NCBI GenBank assembly: GCA_045541975.1
Contig: JAZQKB010000040.1
Location: forward strand, 1 to 53,460
From: SIG452 sp045541975
Lineage (GTDB): Bacteria; Bacillota; Clostridia; UMGS1840
Length of the DNA: 53,460 bases
Direction: 5' to 3'
Shown: positions 41,188-49,692 of the stretch, in pieces
Layout: every line of letters begins with the position of its first letter
Position numbering within the stretch: position 1 is the first letter of the stretch
The notes under the pieces: model-generated
Told to the model about the DNA's origin: nothing
The model's input: the letters and a program-made list of their open reading frames with translations, nothing else
The model's database searches: none
Translations under genes and position numbers: made by a program

Positions 41188-42281
41188 CGTGATTCCACCT
41201 TCCCGATTTCTCGTAAATAATGTTCTATAATAATTTCGCGGTCATATTCCCGCTCCATTTTTAACCGTCCTAAAACACCCATTTCTTTTCGTTCTTCATA
41301 AGAAAGAGCAATGAATTTCCGAAGGGCATCCTCCAATGCTAAAGCACTTTTGGCCTCAAACACATATCCGGTAGCCCCGTCGTCGATAATTTCCTTGCAA
41401 CCTGGGATGTTGCTTGCAATACAAGGACGTCCCGAAGATGCACTTTCCAATAATACATTGGCAGTTCCTTCGTGATAAGAAGGCAATACTGTGGCAGAAT
41501 GACTTAGAATAAACTCCCGCACATTTTGCTGTTGACCTAAGGCGTTCACCACGTTACCTTCGTTTAGTTCATGAAAAGTCTGCTGGTATTCTTCTTCGCA
41601 AAAGCCTACTAAATCAAAAGTGATTTCCGGATAATCCTTGCGGATATTTTTAGCAGCTTCCACCAGTTCCCCAACCCCCTTATCCCGCATCAGCCTGCCG
41701 ATAAACAGAAAAGAAATGGTTTCATCCGGGGAGGGGTATTTCTCATAAGTATATTCTTTGATGTTAACCCCCGAGCCGGGAAGTAACACATAATTTTTAG
41801 CAATCGCTTTCTTCTCTTTAAAAAACTCCAGATTCTGACTGTTCTGGAAGAACAGACAGTTTGCGTGCTTGGCAGAACGGCGATACAGCATCATTAAAAA
41901 CTTGGCAATCATCCCACCGCTATGCACCGCTGAGCCTAATCCCGTAATATTGGAAAGATAGGGGACCTTAGCCATACGGCAGGCAAGTCCGCCGTAGATA
42001 TTTGGCTTGATTGTATAGGTTAAAACCACATCAGGTTTTAATCGCTTTAAAATTTTCCGATAGGTGAAAAATAATTTTAAATCCGCGATGGGATTCATCC
42101 CCCGTCGGTCAACAGGAGTTTCAATAAAATGGCATCCCATTGCTTCCATATCTTTCACTCTGAGGCCCATCGGCAAAGAAATATGCACTTCGTACCCCAA
42201 AGCAATCAACTTTGCCAACAATTCTTTTCTGAAATTGTATAGTCCCATATCGATATTGGCAAGAATGAGTATCTTTTTCAT
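41184..42281 (-). CDS. Glycosyltransferase family 4 (PglA-like)
   Basis: 365 residues starting MKKILILANIDMGLYNFRKE, typical of PglA/WbpU-type transferases that add the second sugar to a lipid-linked diacetamido sugar. GT-B motifs: FIGRLMRDKGVGELVEAAKN, NALGQQQNVREFI and PSYHEGTANVLLESASSGRP (E-x7-E). In Campylobacter PglA transfers GalNAc to diNAcBac; the neighbours PglC, PglD and PglE make the same role plausible. Confidence 0.92.
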   Translation of the reverse strand: MKKILILANIDMGLYNFRKELLAKLIALGYEVHISLPMGLRVKDMEAMGCHFIETPVDRRGMNPIADLKLFFTYRKILKRLKPDVVLTYTIKPNIYGGLACRMAKVPYLSNITGLGSAVHSGGMIAKFLMMLYRRSAKHANCLFFQNSQNLEFFKEKKAIAKNYVLLPGSGVNIKEYTYEKYPSPDETISFLFIGRLMRDKGVGELVEAAKNIRKDYPEITFDLVGFCEEEYQQTFHELNEGNVVNALGQQQNVREFILSHSATVLPSYHEGTANVLLESASSGRPCIASNIPGCKEIIDDGATGYVFEAKSALALEDALRKFIALSYEERKEMGVLGRLKMEREYDREIIIEHYLREIGKVESR

Positions 42282-42284
42282 AGA

Positions 42285-42896
42285 TTATTTCACCTTTCTT
42301 GCAGGAACTCCCACATAGGTTCCTTCTTCGGTAATGTTATTGATCACTACGGCACCTGCACCTACTGTCACATCGGCACAAATGTGGGTATTATTTTTCA
42401 CTTTGGCTCCAACCCCAACGTGAGTCCGTTTGCCCACGGTAACGGTACCAGCCAACGCCGCTACGGGAGAAATATGCACAAAATCTGAAAGCACATTATC
42501 GTGTTCCACCACGGAAGCGGTATTCAGAATACAATGCTTTCCAACTTTCGCATCTGCATTAATCACGGCATTTGCCATCACACAAGTGCCTTCTCCAACC
42601 ATCACCCCTTCTCCAATCACCGCAGTGGGATGAATGGCGGTATAGAAGGTAACGTTTTTCATTTTGGCAGCAATGTTCTCACGGGTTGCATTGTTCCCAA
42701 TGGCAATGATAAATTCTTTCTCCAAATATTCCAAATAGGAGTCTACAGTTCCTAAAACAAAGGCGTCGAAAAATTCGGTTCCTGCTTCTTTGGTATCATC
42801 TAAGAATCCAACTAAGTTATCTCCCGATTTTCTCACAATGTCGGCTATCACTTTGGCATGACCGCCGGCCCCTACAACAATCACATCTTTATGCAT
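42285..42896 (-). CDS. PglD/NeuD-like sugar O/N-acetyltransferase
   Basis: 203 residues. N-terminal nucleotide-sugar binding domain with MHKDVIVVGAGGHAKVIADI, then a left-handed beta-helix (about 95-190) with repeats such as AVIGEGVMVGEGTCVMANAV and TVGKRTHVGVGAKVKNNTHI. PglD acetylates the 4-amino group of UDP-diamino sugar with acetyl-CoA; the family also includes NeuD. The start overlaps the stop of the sugar transferase by eight bases. Confidence 0.92.
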   Translation of the reverse strand: MHKDVIVVGAGGHAKVIADIVRKSGDNLVGFLDDTKEAGTEFFDAFVLGTVDSYLEYLEKEFIIAIGNNATRENIAAKMKNVTFYTAIHPTAVIGEGVMVGEGTCVMANAVINADAKVGKHCILNTASVVEHDNVLSDFVHISPVAALAGTVTVGKRTHVGVGAKVKNNTHICADVTVGAGAVVINNITEEGTYVGVPARKVK

Positions 42897-43506
42897 CCAC
42901 TTTACTTCCTTTAAATGGCTCCATGGTGGCAGAGCCGTCCTGATTAATGCCCTCCTGCTTGGCGAAGGCTTTCCAAACGGTTTTTAAAATAATTTTCACA
43001 TCACCCCAAAAGGTCACGTGATTCACATATTCCACATCTAATTTGAATTTTTCTTCCCAGGTAATGGCATTTCTGCCGTTTACCTGCGCTAATCCCGAAA
43101 GACCGGGGCGCACATCATGGCGATGCTTTTGTTCCTCATTATAAAGAGGCAGATACTGTACCAGCAAAGGACGAGGTCCGATAATGGACATATCCCCTTT
43201 CAGAATATTGATGGCTTCCGGAAGTTCATCTAAGCTGGTGGCACGAAGAAATTTACCGAATTTGGTGAGACGCACCTCATCAGGCAGTAAATTGCCGTTT
43301 TCGTCTCGCTTGTCCGTCATGGTGCGAAACTTATAAAGCTTGAAAATCTTTTCGTTTTTGCCGGGACGTTCCTGAGTAAAAAACACCGGCCTTCCTAAAA
43401 AGATTGCCACAAGCAGTGCAATGATGAGGTATAACCAACTAAATACCACAAGTGCCAAGAGAGAACAAAAGATATCTAAAAAACGTTTTCCGAATTTACG
43501 GTACAT
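42889..43506 (-). CDS. Initiating sugar-phosphate transferase (PglC-like)
   Basis: 205 residues of the bacterial sugar transferase family. A single re-entrant hydrophobic segment (about 15-35) precedes ERPGKNEKIFKLYKFRTMTD, TSLDELPEAINILKGDMSII and GPRPLLVQYLPLYNEEQKHR. The size is that of the monotopic PglC class, without the large membrane domain of WbaP. It would load the first sugar phosphate onto undecaprenyl phosphate. Good GGAG site. Confidence 0.94.
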   Translation of the reverse strand: MYRKFGKRFLDIFCSLLALVVFSWLYLIIALLVAIFLGRPVFFTQERPGKNEKIFKLYKFRTMTDKRDENGNLLPDEVRLTKFGKFLRATSLDELPEAINILKGDMSIIGPRPLLVQYLPLYNEEQKHRHDVRPGLSGLAQVNGRNAITWEEKFKLDVEYVNHVTFWGDVKIILKTVWKAFAKQEGINQDGSATMEPFKGSKVDA

Positions 43507-43550
43507 TTTCCTGCTCCTTTTTTGCTCTTTTTTACTCCATTTTAAAAAAT

Positions 43551-44654
43551 TTAAAATTGAGCTTTGATAATATCAATCACACGATTCTGCTCATCTTTTG
43601 TCATCTTAGTGTCAGAAGGCAAACAGATACCGGTTTCAAAAATGCCTTTGGAAACATCTCCGTCATGCATCAAGTAATCGCATTCTTGATAGAAGGGTTG
43701 CAGATGCATAGGTTTCCAGATGGGGCGTGATTCGATGTTTTCTGCATCCAATGCTTCCATCAGCTTCACAGGATCCAATCCTCGAACGGTCATACAGGAA
43801 AGCCAATAGCTAGGCGTGCCGTAATCACAAATGGGCATCATATCTACCGGTAAATCGGAAAAACCGTCACGGTAAATTTCGTAAATTTCCCGTTTCTTTC
43901 TCAGCCGATCAGAAAGTGCAGTCAACTGACCTCTGCCGATTCCGGCACAAATATTGGACATTCTGTAGTTAAAGCCAAGTTCCGTGTGCTGATAATGACG
44001 GGCAGGATCACGGGACTGGGTAATCCATTTTACAATTTTTTCTTTTTCTTCTTCGGTTTTGCAAAGAAGCATACCGCCACCGGAGGTCGTAATGATTTTG
44101 TTTCCGTTAAAGGATAACACACCGAAATCACCAATAGTACCGGTCATTTTCCCTTTATAGGTAGCACCCAGGCTTTCTGCCGCATCCTCCACCACAGGAA
44201 CGTTATGTTCTTTGGCAAGGGATAAGATTTGATCGTAATCGGCAGACTGGCCGTATAAGTTTACCACCACAATCGCTTTGGGATTGGGATATTTTTCAAA
44301 TGCTTTTTTTAAGGCAACAGGCGACATATTCCAGCTTCCCGGCTCACTGTCGATAAACACGGGAGTACCGCCTTCATACACAATGGGATTGCAGCTCGCA
44401 GCAAAGGTCATGGAAGAGCAGAATACAATATCTCCTCTGCCAACACCCAAATAACGGAGCGCCATATGTAATGCAGCAGTTCCTGCAGACATAGCCACTG
44501 CCTGAGGAGCGCCCACAGTCCGGCACATTTCGTTTTCAAATTCAGTCACATTTTTACCTAAAGGAGCAATCCAGTTCGTTTCAAATGCTTCTTGAATATA
44601 AGCCATTTCTTTTCCGCACATATGAGGGGTTGCCAAGAAAATTCTCTCACCCAC
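43551..44654 (-). CDS. DegT/DnrJ/EryC1/StrS aminotransferase (PglE-like)
   Basis: 367 residues. PLP-dependent sugar aminotransferase with AGTAALHMALRYLGV, VVNLYGQSADYD, PVVEDAAESLGATYKGK and the Schiff-base lysine in LSFNGNKIITTSGGG. The family subtype (ERIFLATPHMCGKEM start, IAPLGKNVTEFE) matches PglE, which aminates UDP-4-keto-6-deoxy-GlcNAc. Start is GTG at 44654, eight bases after GGAGG; an earlier in-frame GTG overlaps the ribosome site. First gene of the glycan operon. Confidence 0.93.
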   Translation of the reverse strand: MGERIFLATPHMCGKEMAYIQEAFETNWIAPLGKNVTEFENEMCRTVGAPQAVAMSAGTAALHMALRYLGVGRGDIVFCSSMTFAASCNPIVYEGGTPVFIDSEPGSWNMSPVALKKAFEKYPNPKAIVVVNLYGQSADYDQILSLAKEHNVPVVEDAAESLGATYKGKMTGTIGDFGVLSFNGNKIITTSGGGMLLCKTEEEKEKIVKWITQSRDPARHYQHTELGFNYRMSNICAGIGRGQLTALSDRLRKKREIYEIYRDGFSDLPVDMMPICDYGTPSYWLSCMTVRGLDPVKLMEALDAENIESRPIWKPMHLQPFYQECDYLMHDGDVSKGIFETGICLPSDTKMTKDEQNRVIDIIKAQF

Positions 44655-44702
44655 AAAAAACACCTCCGACGGTCTTCAAAAAAGATATACTTTAACCTAG
44701 TT

Positions 44703-44731
44703 ATTATAACACACCAATTATGAAATAGCAA
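44703..44731 (-). promoter_or_regulatory. Promoter of the glycan operon
   Basis: TTGCTA (44726-44731) and TATAAT (44703-44708) on the minus strand with 17 bases between. Start near 44696; leader of about 40 nt to the GGAGG site. Confidence 0.8.
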
Positions 44732-44793
44732 TAGCTTTTGTGGAATTTCTACGGAAAATTCGTGAAAAAATCCTCTTTTTTATGACCTTCTTC

Positions 44794-44824
44794 CAAAAAA
44801 AGAGAAAGGGCAAAGCCCTTTCTC
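44794..44824 (-). terminator. Terminator of the XRE gene
   Basis: GAGAAAGGGC, loop of three, GCCCTTTCTC (44802-44824) followed on the minus strand by TTTTTTT. It separates the regulator from the glycan operon promoter. Confidence 0.92.
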
Positions 44825-44839
44825 CCATCTCTTATTTAC

Positions 44840-44886
44840 TTTTGATATTTTGCAATCATTTCTGCTTTTTTGATATTTGACAGATC
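44840..44886 (-). pseudogene. 3'-end remnant of a paralogue of the 45852-46571 gene
   Basis: On the minus strand this reads LIDLSNIKKAEMIAKYQK then stop, in frame; the last 12 residues are identical to the end of the anchored protein at 45852-46571 (SIKKAEMIAKYQK). A perfect 35-bp match is shared (44840-44874 with 45856-45890). It has no start or ribosome site and sits just after the XRE gene stop. Confidence 0.7.
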
Positions 44887-44895
44887 TATCAATTT

Positions 44896-45138
44896 TTAAC
44901 GTAGCTCCTGCTCCAGGTTTTGAAATTCAGGAGTATTAAAAAATTCTCTTAATGTTACACCTAGTCCGTCGCAGAGCATTTTTAGGGTAACTACTCCAGG
45001 ATTTTTACTTTTGCCATATAAAATATTTTTAATTGTGGAAGGCGCAACTCCAGATTCCGTAGCCAATTTGTTAATCGTAATTCTTTTTTCTTCACACAAA
45101 CGTAAAAGCCTGTTTTTTACAGTCGTATAAGTATCCAT
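44896..45138 (-). CDS. XRE-family helix-turn-helix regulator
   Basis: 80 residues from MDTYTTVKNRLLRLCEEKRI, with AGAGGTGGG before the ATG; an upstream ATG is in frame but lies in the operator region. The helix-turn-helix is at 20-41, ITINKLATESGVAPSTIKNI, of the Cro/CI type common in small Firmicute regulators. No other domain. Divergent from the membrane-protein gene at 45257, with palindromes between them that it may bind. Confidence 0.9.
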   Translation of the reverse strand: MDTYTTVKNRLLRLCEEKRITINKLATESGVAPSTIKNILYGKSKNPGVVTLKMLCDGLGVTLREFFNTPEFQNLEQELR

Positions 45139-45162
45139 ATCCCACCTCTTTTTCTTTTCTAT

Positions 45163-45226
45163 GACTATATTATAGTCTTTTAGTCTTGACATAGAAGGCT
45201 ATATATGATACAATGTAGGCTATATA
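45163..45226. promoter_or_regulatory. Divergent operator/promoter region
   Basis: GACTATATTATAGTC (45163-45177) is a perfect 15-bp palindrome that contains a minus-strand TATAAT (45169-45174), the likely -10 of the XRE gene. On the plus strand TTGACA (45186-45191), 17 bases, TACAAT (45209-45214) drives the 45257 gene. The decamer AGGCTATATA occurs twice, 20 bases apart (45197 and 45217), flanking the -10. This layout fits autoregulation by the XRE protein. Confidence 0.75.
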
Positions 45227-45256
45227 AAGACTTTTATTAAGGAGGGAAATGAAAAT

Positions 45257-45799
45257 ATGGAATACGAAAACGATACCCCCGAGTGGGATGAGCAGGAAAG
45301 TGATACACCAAAAGGATGTCTGGAGTATTTCGTCTCTATTATCAAAACAATATGGTTTCTGCTTTTGGTCTTAGTTTTTGTATTTGGTGGCGGTGCACAG
45401 AAAGTATTAGACCTTTTTACCGGAAATAACGGTTACACCGATCGCGACTACATCTCCATGGTACAGGATCACTGCCCGTTTGACAATGGTGATTCCTATT
45501 ATGAAGCATTCGACAAAACCTTTGACCACAATGAGTGGAAAACATTTGAAACTGCGAATGGTCGAATGGTTCAGGTGATTTCATCCTTCAACGACATTCC
45601 CAACGAAACAATGATTACACAATTTTCGGTAACTCCCGCTGAACAAGAAGGATACTTTATCATTGAACCGTATGCAATGCGTGTTTCAGGTCAAGACTTA
45701 AATACATATGATATGAATATTATTTTAGCAACAGTGTTTGAAGATGATGTAATTAATGCACTTGGTGAATTAATATTATATTCATCGCTGTATCAGTAA
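45257..45799 (+). CDS. Single-pass membrane protein, function unknown
   Basis: 180 residues: an acidic N-terminus (1-20), one membrane helix (about 25-46, with TIWFLLLVLVFVFGGGAQKV after it) and an extracellular or luminal domain of about 130 residues containing NDIPNETMITQFSVTPAEQE. I do not recognise the family. AAGGAGGG lies ten bases before the ATG. Monocistronic, divergent from the XRE regulator and bracketed by the 35-bp repeats. Confidence 0.78.
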   Translation: MEYENDTPEWDEQESDTPKGCLEYFVSIIKTIWFLLLVLVFVFGGGAQKVLDLFTGNNGYTDRDYISMVQDHCPFDNGDSYYEAFDKTFDHNEWKTFETANGRMVQVISSFNDIPNETMITQFSVTPAEQEGYFIIEPYAMRVSGQDLNTYDMNIILATVFEDDVINALGELILYSSLYQ

Positions 45800-45808
45800 G
45801 ATAATTTA

Positions 45809-45847
45809 TAAAAAAGACTGAACACTCAAATGTTCAGTCTTTTTTTA
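45809..45847. terminator. Bidirectional terminator
   Basis: AAAAAGACTGAACA, CTCAAA, TGTTCAGTCTTTTTTT. It ends the plus-strand membrane-protein gene and, from the other side, the minus-strand operon ending at 45852. Confidence 0.93.
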
Positions 45848-45851
45848 GCAT

Positions 45852-46571
45852 TTATTTTTGATATTTTGCAATCATTTCTGCTTTTTTGATGCTTTTTTCC
45901 GAATAATAGGTTTGACGGACACTATCCACCAATGCCAAATCTCCGCCGGTGCGGGACAGTTCATTTGTTAAATCAGATAAAAGTGATTCCATTTTTCCGT
46001 CGCACTCTGCTTCCAGGCCGTATCCAATGCTGACATATCTGTTGATCAGATCCTGCTTGGTAATACCGCCTTTTTTGTACTCTTTATACGCCTGGGTAAC
46101 TAAGCCATCCAGCTTTCCCACATAACCGGAACGAAGCACGTAAATCTGTGCAATAATATCGTCTACCTTAGAAACCTGGTTATTCTGAGTTGGCTCTACC
46201 GGTGCAGAAATATCTTCTTTAGCTTCTTCCCAACTCACCTGACCTGTTAAAACGGCAACTGCCTTTTCTTCCGACAGTTCTCCACTCTGAAGAAGTTCCT
46301 GTGCTTCTTCAGGCAACCGTGACAAATCTACTTGGGAAATTTCTTCGCAAAGTTGCTGAATCAAACGGTCATTTTCTTCCCGCATTTTCTCAAGGTCTTC
46401 TGCAGAATAAGAAGTGGCGTAATGAATTGCCATAATATTATTCCACTGCCATTTTACCAAAACGGTAATTGCTACCGCAAGAATCAGCACAATCGCCAAT
46501 AGAATCCATGGCCATTTTCTTTTTTTCTTCGGTTTTGTTTCGGTATATTCCACCGGTTGTTTCTTTTTCAT
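45852..46571 (-). CDS. Membrane-anchored protein with helical extracellular domain
   Basis: 239 residues. A lysine-rich cytoplasmic N-terminus (1-20) is followed by one membrane helix (21-41, WPWILLAIVLILAVAITVLV) and a helical, Glu- and Gln-rich outer domain with repeated E-E-x pairs (EEAQELLQSGELSEEKAVAV) that may coil. No enzymatic motif. It is the last gene of the 49652-45852 operon with a VanY-type peptidase, so a cell-wall role is inferred. Its 3' end has a truncated copy at 44840. Confidence 0.8.
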   Translation of the reverse strand: MKKKQPVEYTETKPKKKRKWPWILLAIVLILAVAITVLVKWQWNNIMAIHYATSYSAEDLEKMREENDRLIQQLCEEISQVDLSRLPEEAQELLQSGELSEEKAVAVLTGQVSWEEAKEDISAPVEPTQNNQVSKVDDIIAQIYVLRSGYVGKLDGLVTQAYKEYKKGGITKQDLINRYVSIGYGLEAECDGKMESLLSDLTNELSRTGGDLALVDSVRQTYYSEKSIKKAEMIAKYQK

Positions 46572-46596
46572 TTTTGATTCCTCACTTTATCAAAAA

Positions 46597-48003
46597 TCAA
46601 GTCCCAAGATAGGAAAAATGCATATAATCTTTGGGGTTTGACCAGGCGTCGCCACCCCAGGTAAATCCATATTTTTCAAAAATGTTCACCACTTCCCCGT
46701 AGGGAGTTACCGAGTACGGGTTTTCATAAGGTGCCCAACATTCACCAACGGTGGTTCCGTCCTGATACAAGCAGTAGTTTTCATTGGCGTTAAGATCCAA
46801 TGCTGTACCCCAGTTATGTTCACTTCTGCCACCTCGCCAGGAGTATCCACCCAAATCCTTTATGGGAAATTGTTCTTCTCCATGAAAGATTTCCGTAAAC
46901 ACCGCAACAACTTTATCGGCAATCGCAGAGTGAACGGTCACCTTCATTTGAGATTCGTACTTTGTTCCGTCTGACTTCATTCGCCACGCAGGAACAGACA
47001 CCTCTGTCATCAAAGCATCTGCTTCCTCTTTTGCTTCGGGAAGATTATCCTGGATAAAATCCATTTCCTCTGTATAAATTTTCGGAATATAAATCTTAGC
47101 ATCCAAATTTTGTTCTCCTGCAGAAAGAAGAAACTGATAGGTACGGTTGGGATACAAATACATCGCATGCGAATACTGATCAATATAGTGATATTCAATC
47201 GGCCCGTTTGGCGGAATATCTCCTTCGTAACGGGAATTTCTCTGCTCAATCACAGTAAGACAATATTTCGTTCCTTTTGGCAAACGGCTCCAGAGAATTG
47301 TAAACTCACCCGCTTCTAACCCGGGCTTCAGATTCCAGGTAAAGCCTTCGGCATCCAAATACAACTCTTCTTCTGAAACTGTTTCTTCCACAACAGGTAT
47401 CATCTCAGATAATTCTAAAGAACGCACCAAAAGTGCTACTGCTTCCTCCCGGGAAACAGTTTTTTGCCCCTGAAAGCTACCGTCTTCATAGCCTGTAACA
47501 ATCCCTTCGTTATAGGCCTGCTCCACATAGGGTTTTGCCCAGTCGGAAACAGCCATAAAGTCGGTTAACGGGTTATAAAAAGCTTGTGGAAGAACTAACT
47601 TTTCATCCTCGCAAACAGCTTTTAACGTAAGAATAATTTTAGAAATCTGTTCTCTGGTAACCGGAGTCTCAGGAGAAAATTTTCCATCCCCCACGCCGTT
47701 CATAATACCTAAGTAATACAAAGCATCTGCTTCATAAGAAGCATCAGAAAAATAAAGTTCTTCCCCGGTTGGCACTTCTTTTTCGGTCACATTTTCATAG
47801 GAACGAAGAAGAATCGGTGCCAACTCTCCTCGTGTCATCGGTTCCCTGTAATCCCAGTCGATTTTCTCGGAAACAATGCCACATTGCTCTGCAATTTTAA
47901 CGATTTCTTCTGCCCAATCACTACAGTTTTCCCTGGCAAGCACACTACCAGAAGAACTAAACATCAGCAAAACCGAAATCAAGACAGCAAGTTTTTTGAT
48001 CAT
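46597..48003 (-). CDS. SLH-domain D-alanyl-D-alanine carboxypeptidase (VanY/M15B)
   Basis: 468 residues with a signal peptide (cleavage after about 23). Three S-layer homology repeats at about 25-75, 80-130 and 135-190 (MTRGELAPILLRSYEN, GDGKFSPETPVTREQISKII, GYEDGSFQGQKTVSREEAVA) bind pyruvylated wall polymer. A middle beta domain is followed by the VanY fold at about 340-468, with zinc ligands His and Asp in SEHNWGTALDLN and His in DYMHFSYLG. It would trim peptidoglycan stem peptides at the surface. The presence of SLH repeats matters because a polysaccharide pyruvyl transferase occurs nearby. Confidence 0.93.
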   Translation of the reverse strand: MIKKLAVLISVLLMFSSSGSVLARENCSDWAEEIVKIAEQCGIVSEKIDWDYREPMTRGELAPILLRSYENVTEKEVPTGEELYFSDASYEADALYYLGIMNGVGDGKFSPETPVTREQISKIILTLKAVCEDEKLVLPQAFYNPLTDFMAVSDWAKPYVEQAYNEGIVTGYEDGSFQGQKTVSREEAVALLVRSLELSEMIPVVEETVSEEELYLDAEGFTWNLKPGLEAGEFTILWSRLPKGTKYCLTVIEQRNSRYEGDIPPNGPIEYHYIDQYSHAMYLYPNRTYQFLLSAGEQNLDAKIYIPKIYTEEMDFIQDNLPEAKEEADALMTEVSVPAWRMKSDGTKYESQMKVTVHSAIADKVVAVFTEIFHGEEQFPIKDLGGYSWRGGRSEHNWGTALDLNANENYCLYQDGTTVGECWAPYENPYSVTPYGEVVNIFEKYGFTWGGDAWSNPKDYMHFSYLGT

Positions 48004-48025
48004 CTAAAAAACTCCCTTTGTAGCA

Positions 48026-48688
48026 TTATACCAAAAAATCATCCCAGTATATTTCAAACAGATGGTAGTCCCCATCAGCTTTCCCTACTAAAAAGTAGCG
48101 AACAATCTCTCCGTCCCCAACCTGTGGTCCCATAGCAAGAGATTTTTCGTTATGCTTAATTTCCGCTCTGGCGCCAACAACAGCATACTCCGTAAGCTTA
48201 TAGCTGCCGCCGATGGTTGCCACTTCTTCACAAAAATCATAAGGCAGATTGATAAAGCTTTCAATGGGAACGATTTCTAAATCACGAAGAATTACTTTTT
48301 CATAAAAAATGCCTTCTTCATCCGCAACTTGATTAGACTTCGTCGCCTGTTTGAGATTGGTGGAAACGATGCGTTCCAAAATGGAATCATAGTCGCCGGT
48401 ACCAACAGCATAAAAGTAGTCGTATACCATTTTTTCTGCAGGATTGGAAACAGTAGTATCCAAAATAAAGCTACGCTCCGGCAGTACAATTTCAGTTTCT
48501 AACGGGTAATCCGCCCGAATTGCATCGGCGTCTGCATAGGTAAGTGCCATATAGTTGATAATATCCTCCTGTGCCAACTCCGGAGTAGGTTCGGGAGCCG
48601 GTTCAGCGTCTGATTGCTGAGATTGGCACGCTGTTAAACACAGCATCATTGCCAACAGTATCAACAGTATTTTCTTCATGCTTTTCAT
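48026..48688 (-). CDS. Putative lipoprotein, function unknown
   Basis: 220 residues. Lipoprotein signal MKSMKKILLILLAMMLCLTA with lipobox LTAC (Cys21), then a Ser/Glu/Pro-rich linker. The body includes MVYDYFYAVGTGDYDSILER and IVRYFLVGKADGDYHLFEIY, weakly like the SnoaL/DUF4878-type cone folds, but I cannot name a family. The ATG at 48688 has AGGAG at good spacing. Ten bases after the previous lipoprotein stop. Confidence 0.8.
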   Translation of the reverse strand: MKSMKKILLILLAMMLCLTACQSQQSDAEPAPEPTPELAQEDIINYMALTYADADAIRADYPLETEIVLPERSFILDTTVSNPAEKMVYDYFYAVGTGDYDSILERIVSTNLKQATKSNQVADEEGIFYEKVILRDLEIVPIESFINLPYDFCEEVATIGGSYKLTEYAVVGARAEIKHNEKSLAMGPQVGDGEIVRYFLVGKADGDYHLFEIYWDDFLV

Positions 48689-48698
48689 TTCTTATCTC

Positions 48699-49652
48699 CT
48701 ATTCTATCGTAAAATATACAGAATAAATTTCCTTGGGATGCTCTTGTCCCGAAACAAAATCTATTACCTCTTTATCCAACCGGTATTCGCCTGCCGGAAG
48801 TTCTCCGTAAAGCCATTTCCACTCAATTTCAAACTCGGTAATATCATTTTTCGGGATGAAGTACGCCACCATGGGGAACGCATAATCAATCAGCGGATTC
48901 GTTGCAACAGGAGTCCATTCGTCCTCTTTCAGCTGATAAATCTGAAACCATTCTCCCGTCTGCAATTGTCCCTCATAAGAACCGCCAAATTGCTCAATCT
49001 GAAAAATCATGCTATGATTGGTTAAATCCTTCACAAAACAACTGATCCCCCACTTATCCCCCGACTGCACAAAGTCAAAAGAAACTGCTTTTTTCGGTGC
49101 ATCCGGCAGATATTGAGAAGATAACATAGGTTCAAAAATATCAGAAAATGTGATGTCAATATCATCGGTTAACACAGCCAATTCACTGTCAATCGCAGCA
49201 TTATTCAAGCGTCCTTTTATGTAAAAACAGTAAGGAAATGCAGAAAGATTTTCAGTTTCTCCCACCTGGTTTTCAAATTTTTTAAAAATCACCCATTCAC
49301 CGTCTACCAAAACCTCACAGGTGATCTTTGTGGCAAACTGACAGCCTTCACAAGTAAAGTTTGCAGTACCGGATTCTTTGGGAACCTCCCCGATTTCTAC
49401 CGTTTTATCTAGTTTCCAATCCATCACACCGCAACGTGCTTTCGTATCGCTCATCAAATTAGTATCATAATATAATTCGCCGTCAATATTGAGCATGCGA
49501 AGTGGTTTCTTCTCATATTGCTCGCCAAATGTTCCTTGGATTGTTTCATTATTTTCGGTCTTTTTAGATTCGGTTTTAGGATTTGTTTGTGCCCCACATC
49601 CCGAAACGACCAGACAAATAAAGCACATCAAAACAGCGATTATTTTTCTCAT
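48699..49652 (-). CDS. Putative lipoprotein, function unknown
   Basis: 317 residues from MRKIIAVLMCFICLVVSGCG (lipobox VSGC, lipidated Cys19); 14 in-frame codons upstream lack a ribosome site, while AAAGGA stands nine bases before the chosen ATG. A Lys/Thr/Glu linker is followed by a beta-rich domain with paired cysteines (CEGCQF, FTCEGCQFATKITCEVL). The last 120 residues resemble an Ig-like or proprotein domain (FEIEWKWLYGELPAGEYRLD). No function assigned. First gene of the envelope operon. Confidence 0.8.
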   Translation of the reverse strand: MRKIIAVLMCFICLVVSGCGAQTNPKTESKKTENNETIQGTFGEQYEKKPLRMLNIDGELYYDTNLMSDTKARCGVMDWKLDKTVEIGEVPKESGTANFTCEGCQFATKITCEVLVDGEWVIFKKFENQVGETENLSAFPYCFYIKGRLNNAAIDSELAVLTDDIDITFSDIFEPMLSSQYLPDAPKKAVSFDFVQSGDKWGISCFVKDLTNHSMIFQIEQFGGSYEGQLQTGEWFQIYQLKEDEWTPVATNPLIDYAFPMVAYFIPKNDITEFEIEWKWLYGELPAGEYRLDKEVIDFVSGQEHPKEIYSVYFTIE

Positions 49653-49692
49653 AAAAACACATCCTTTTTGGTACTTAGACCAACTGAACAGC

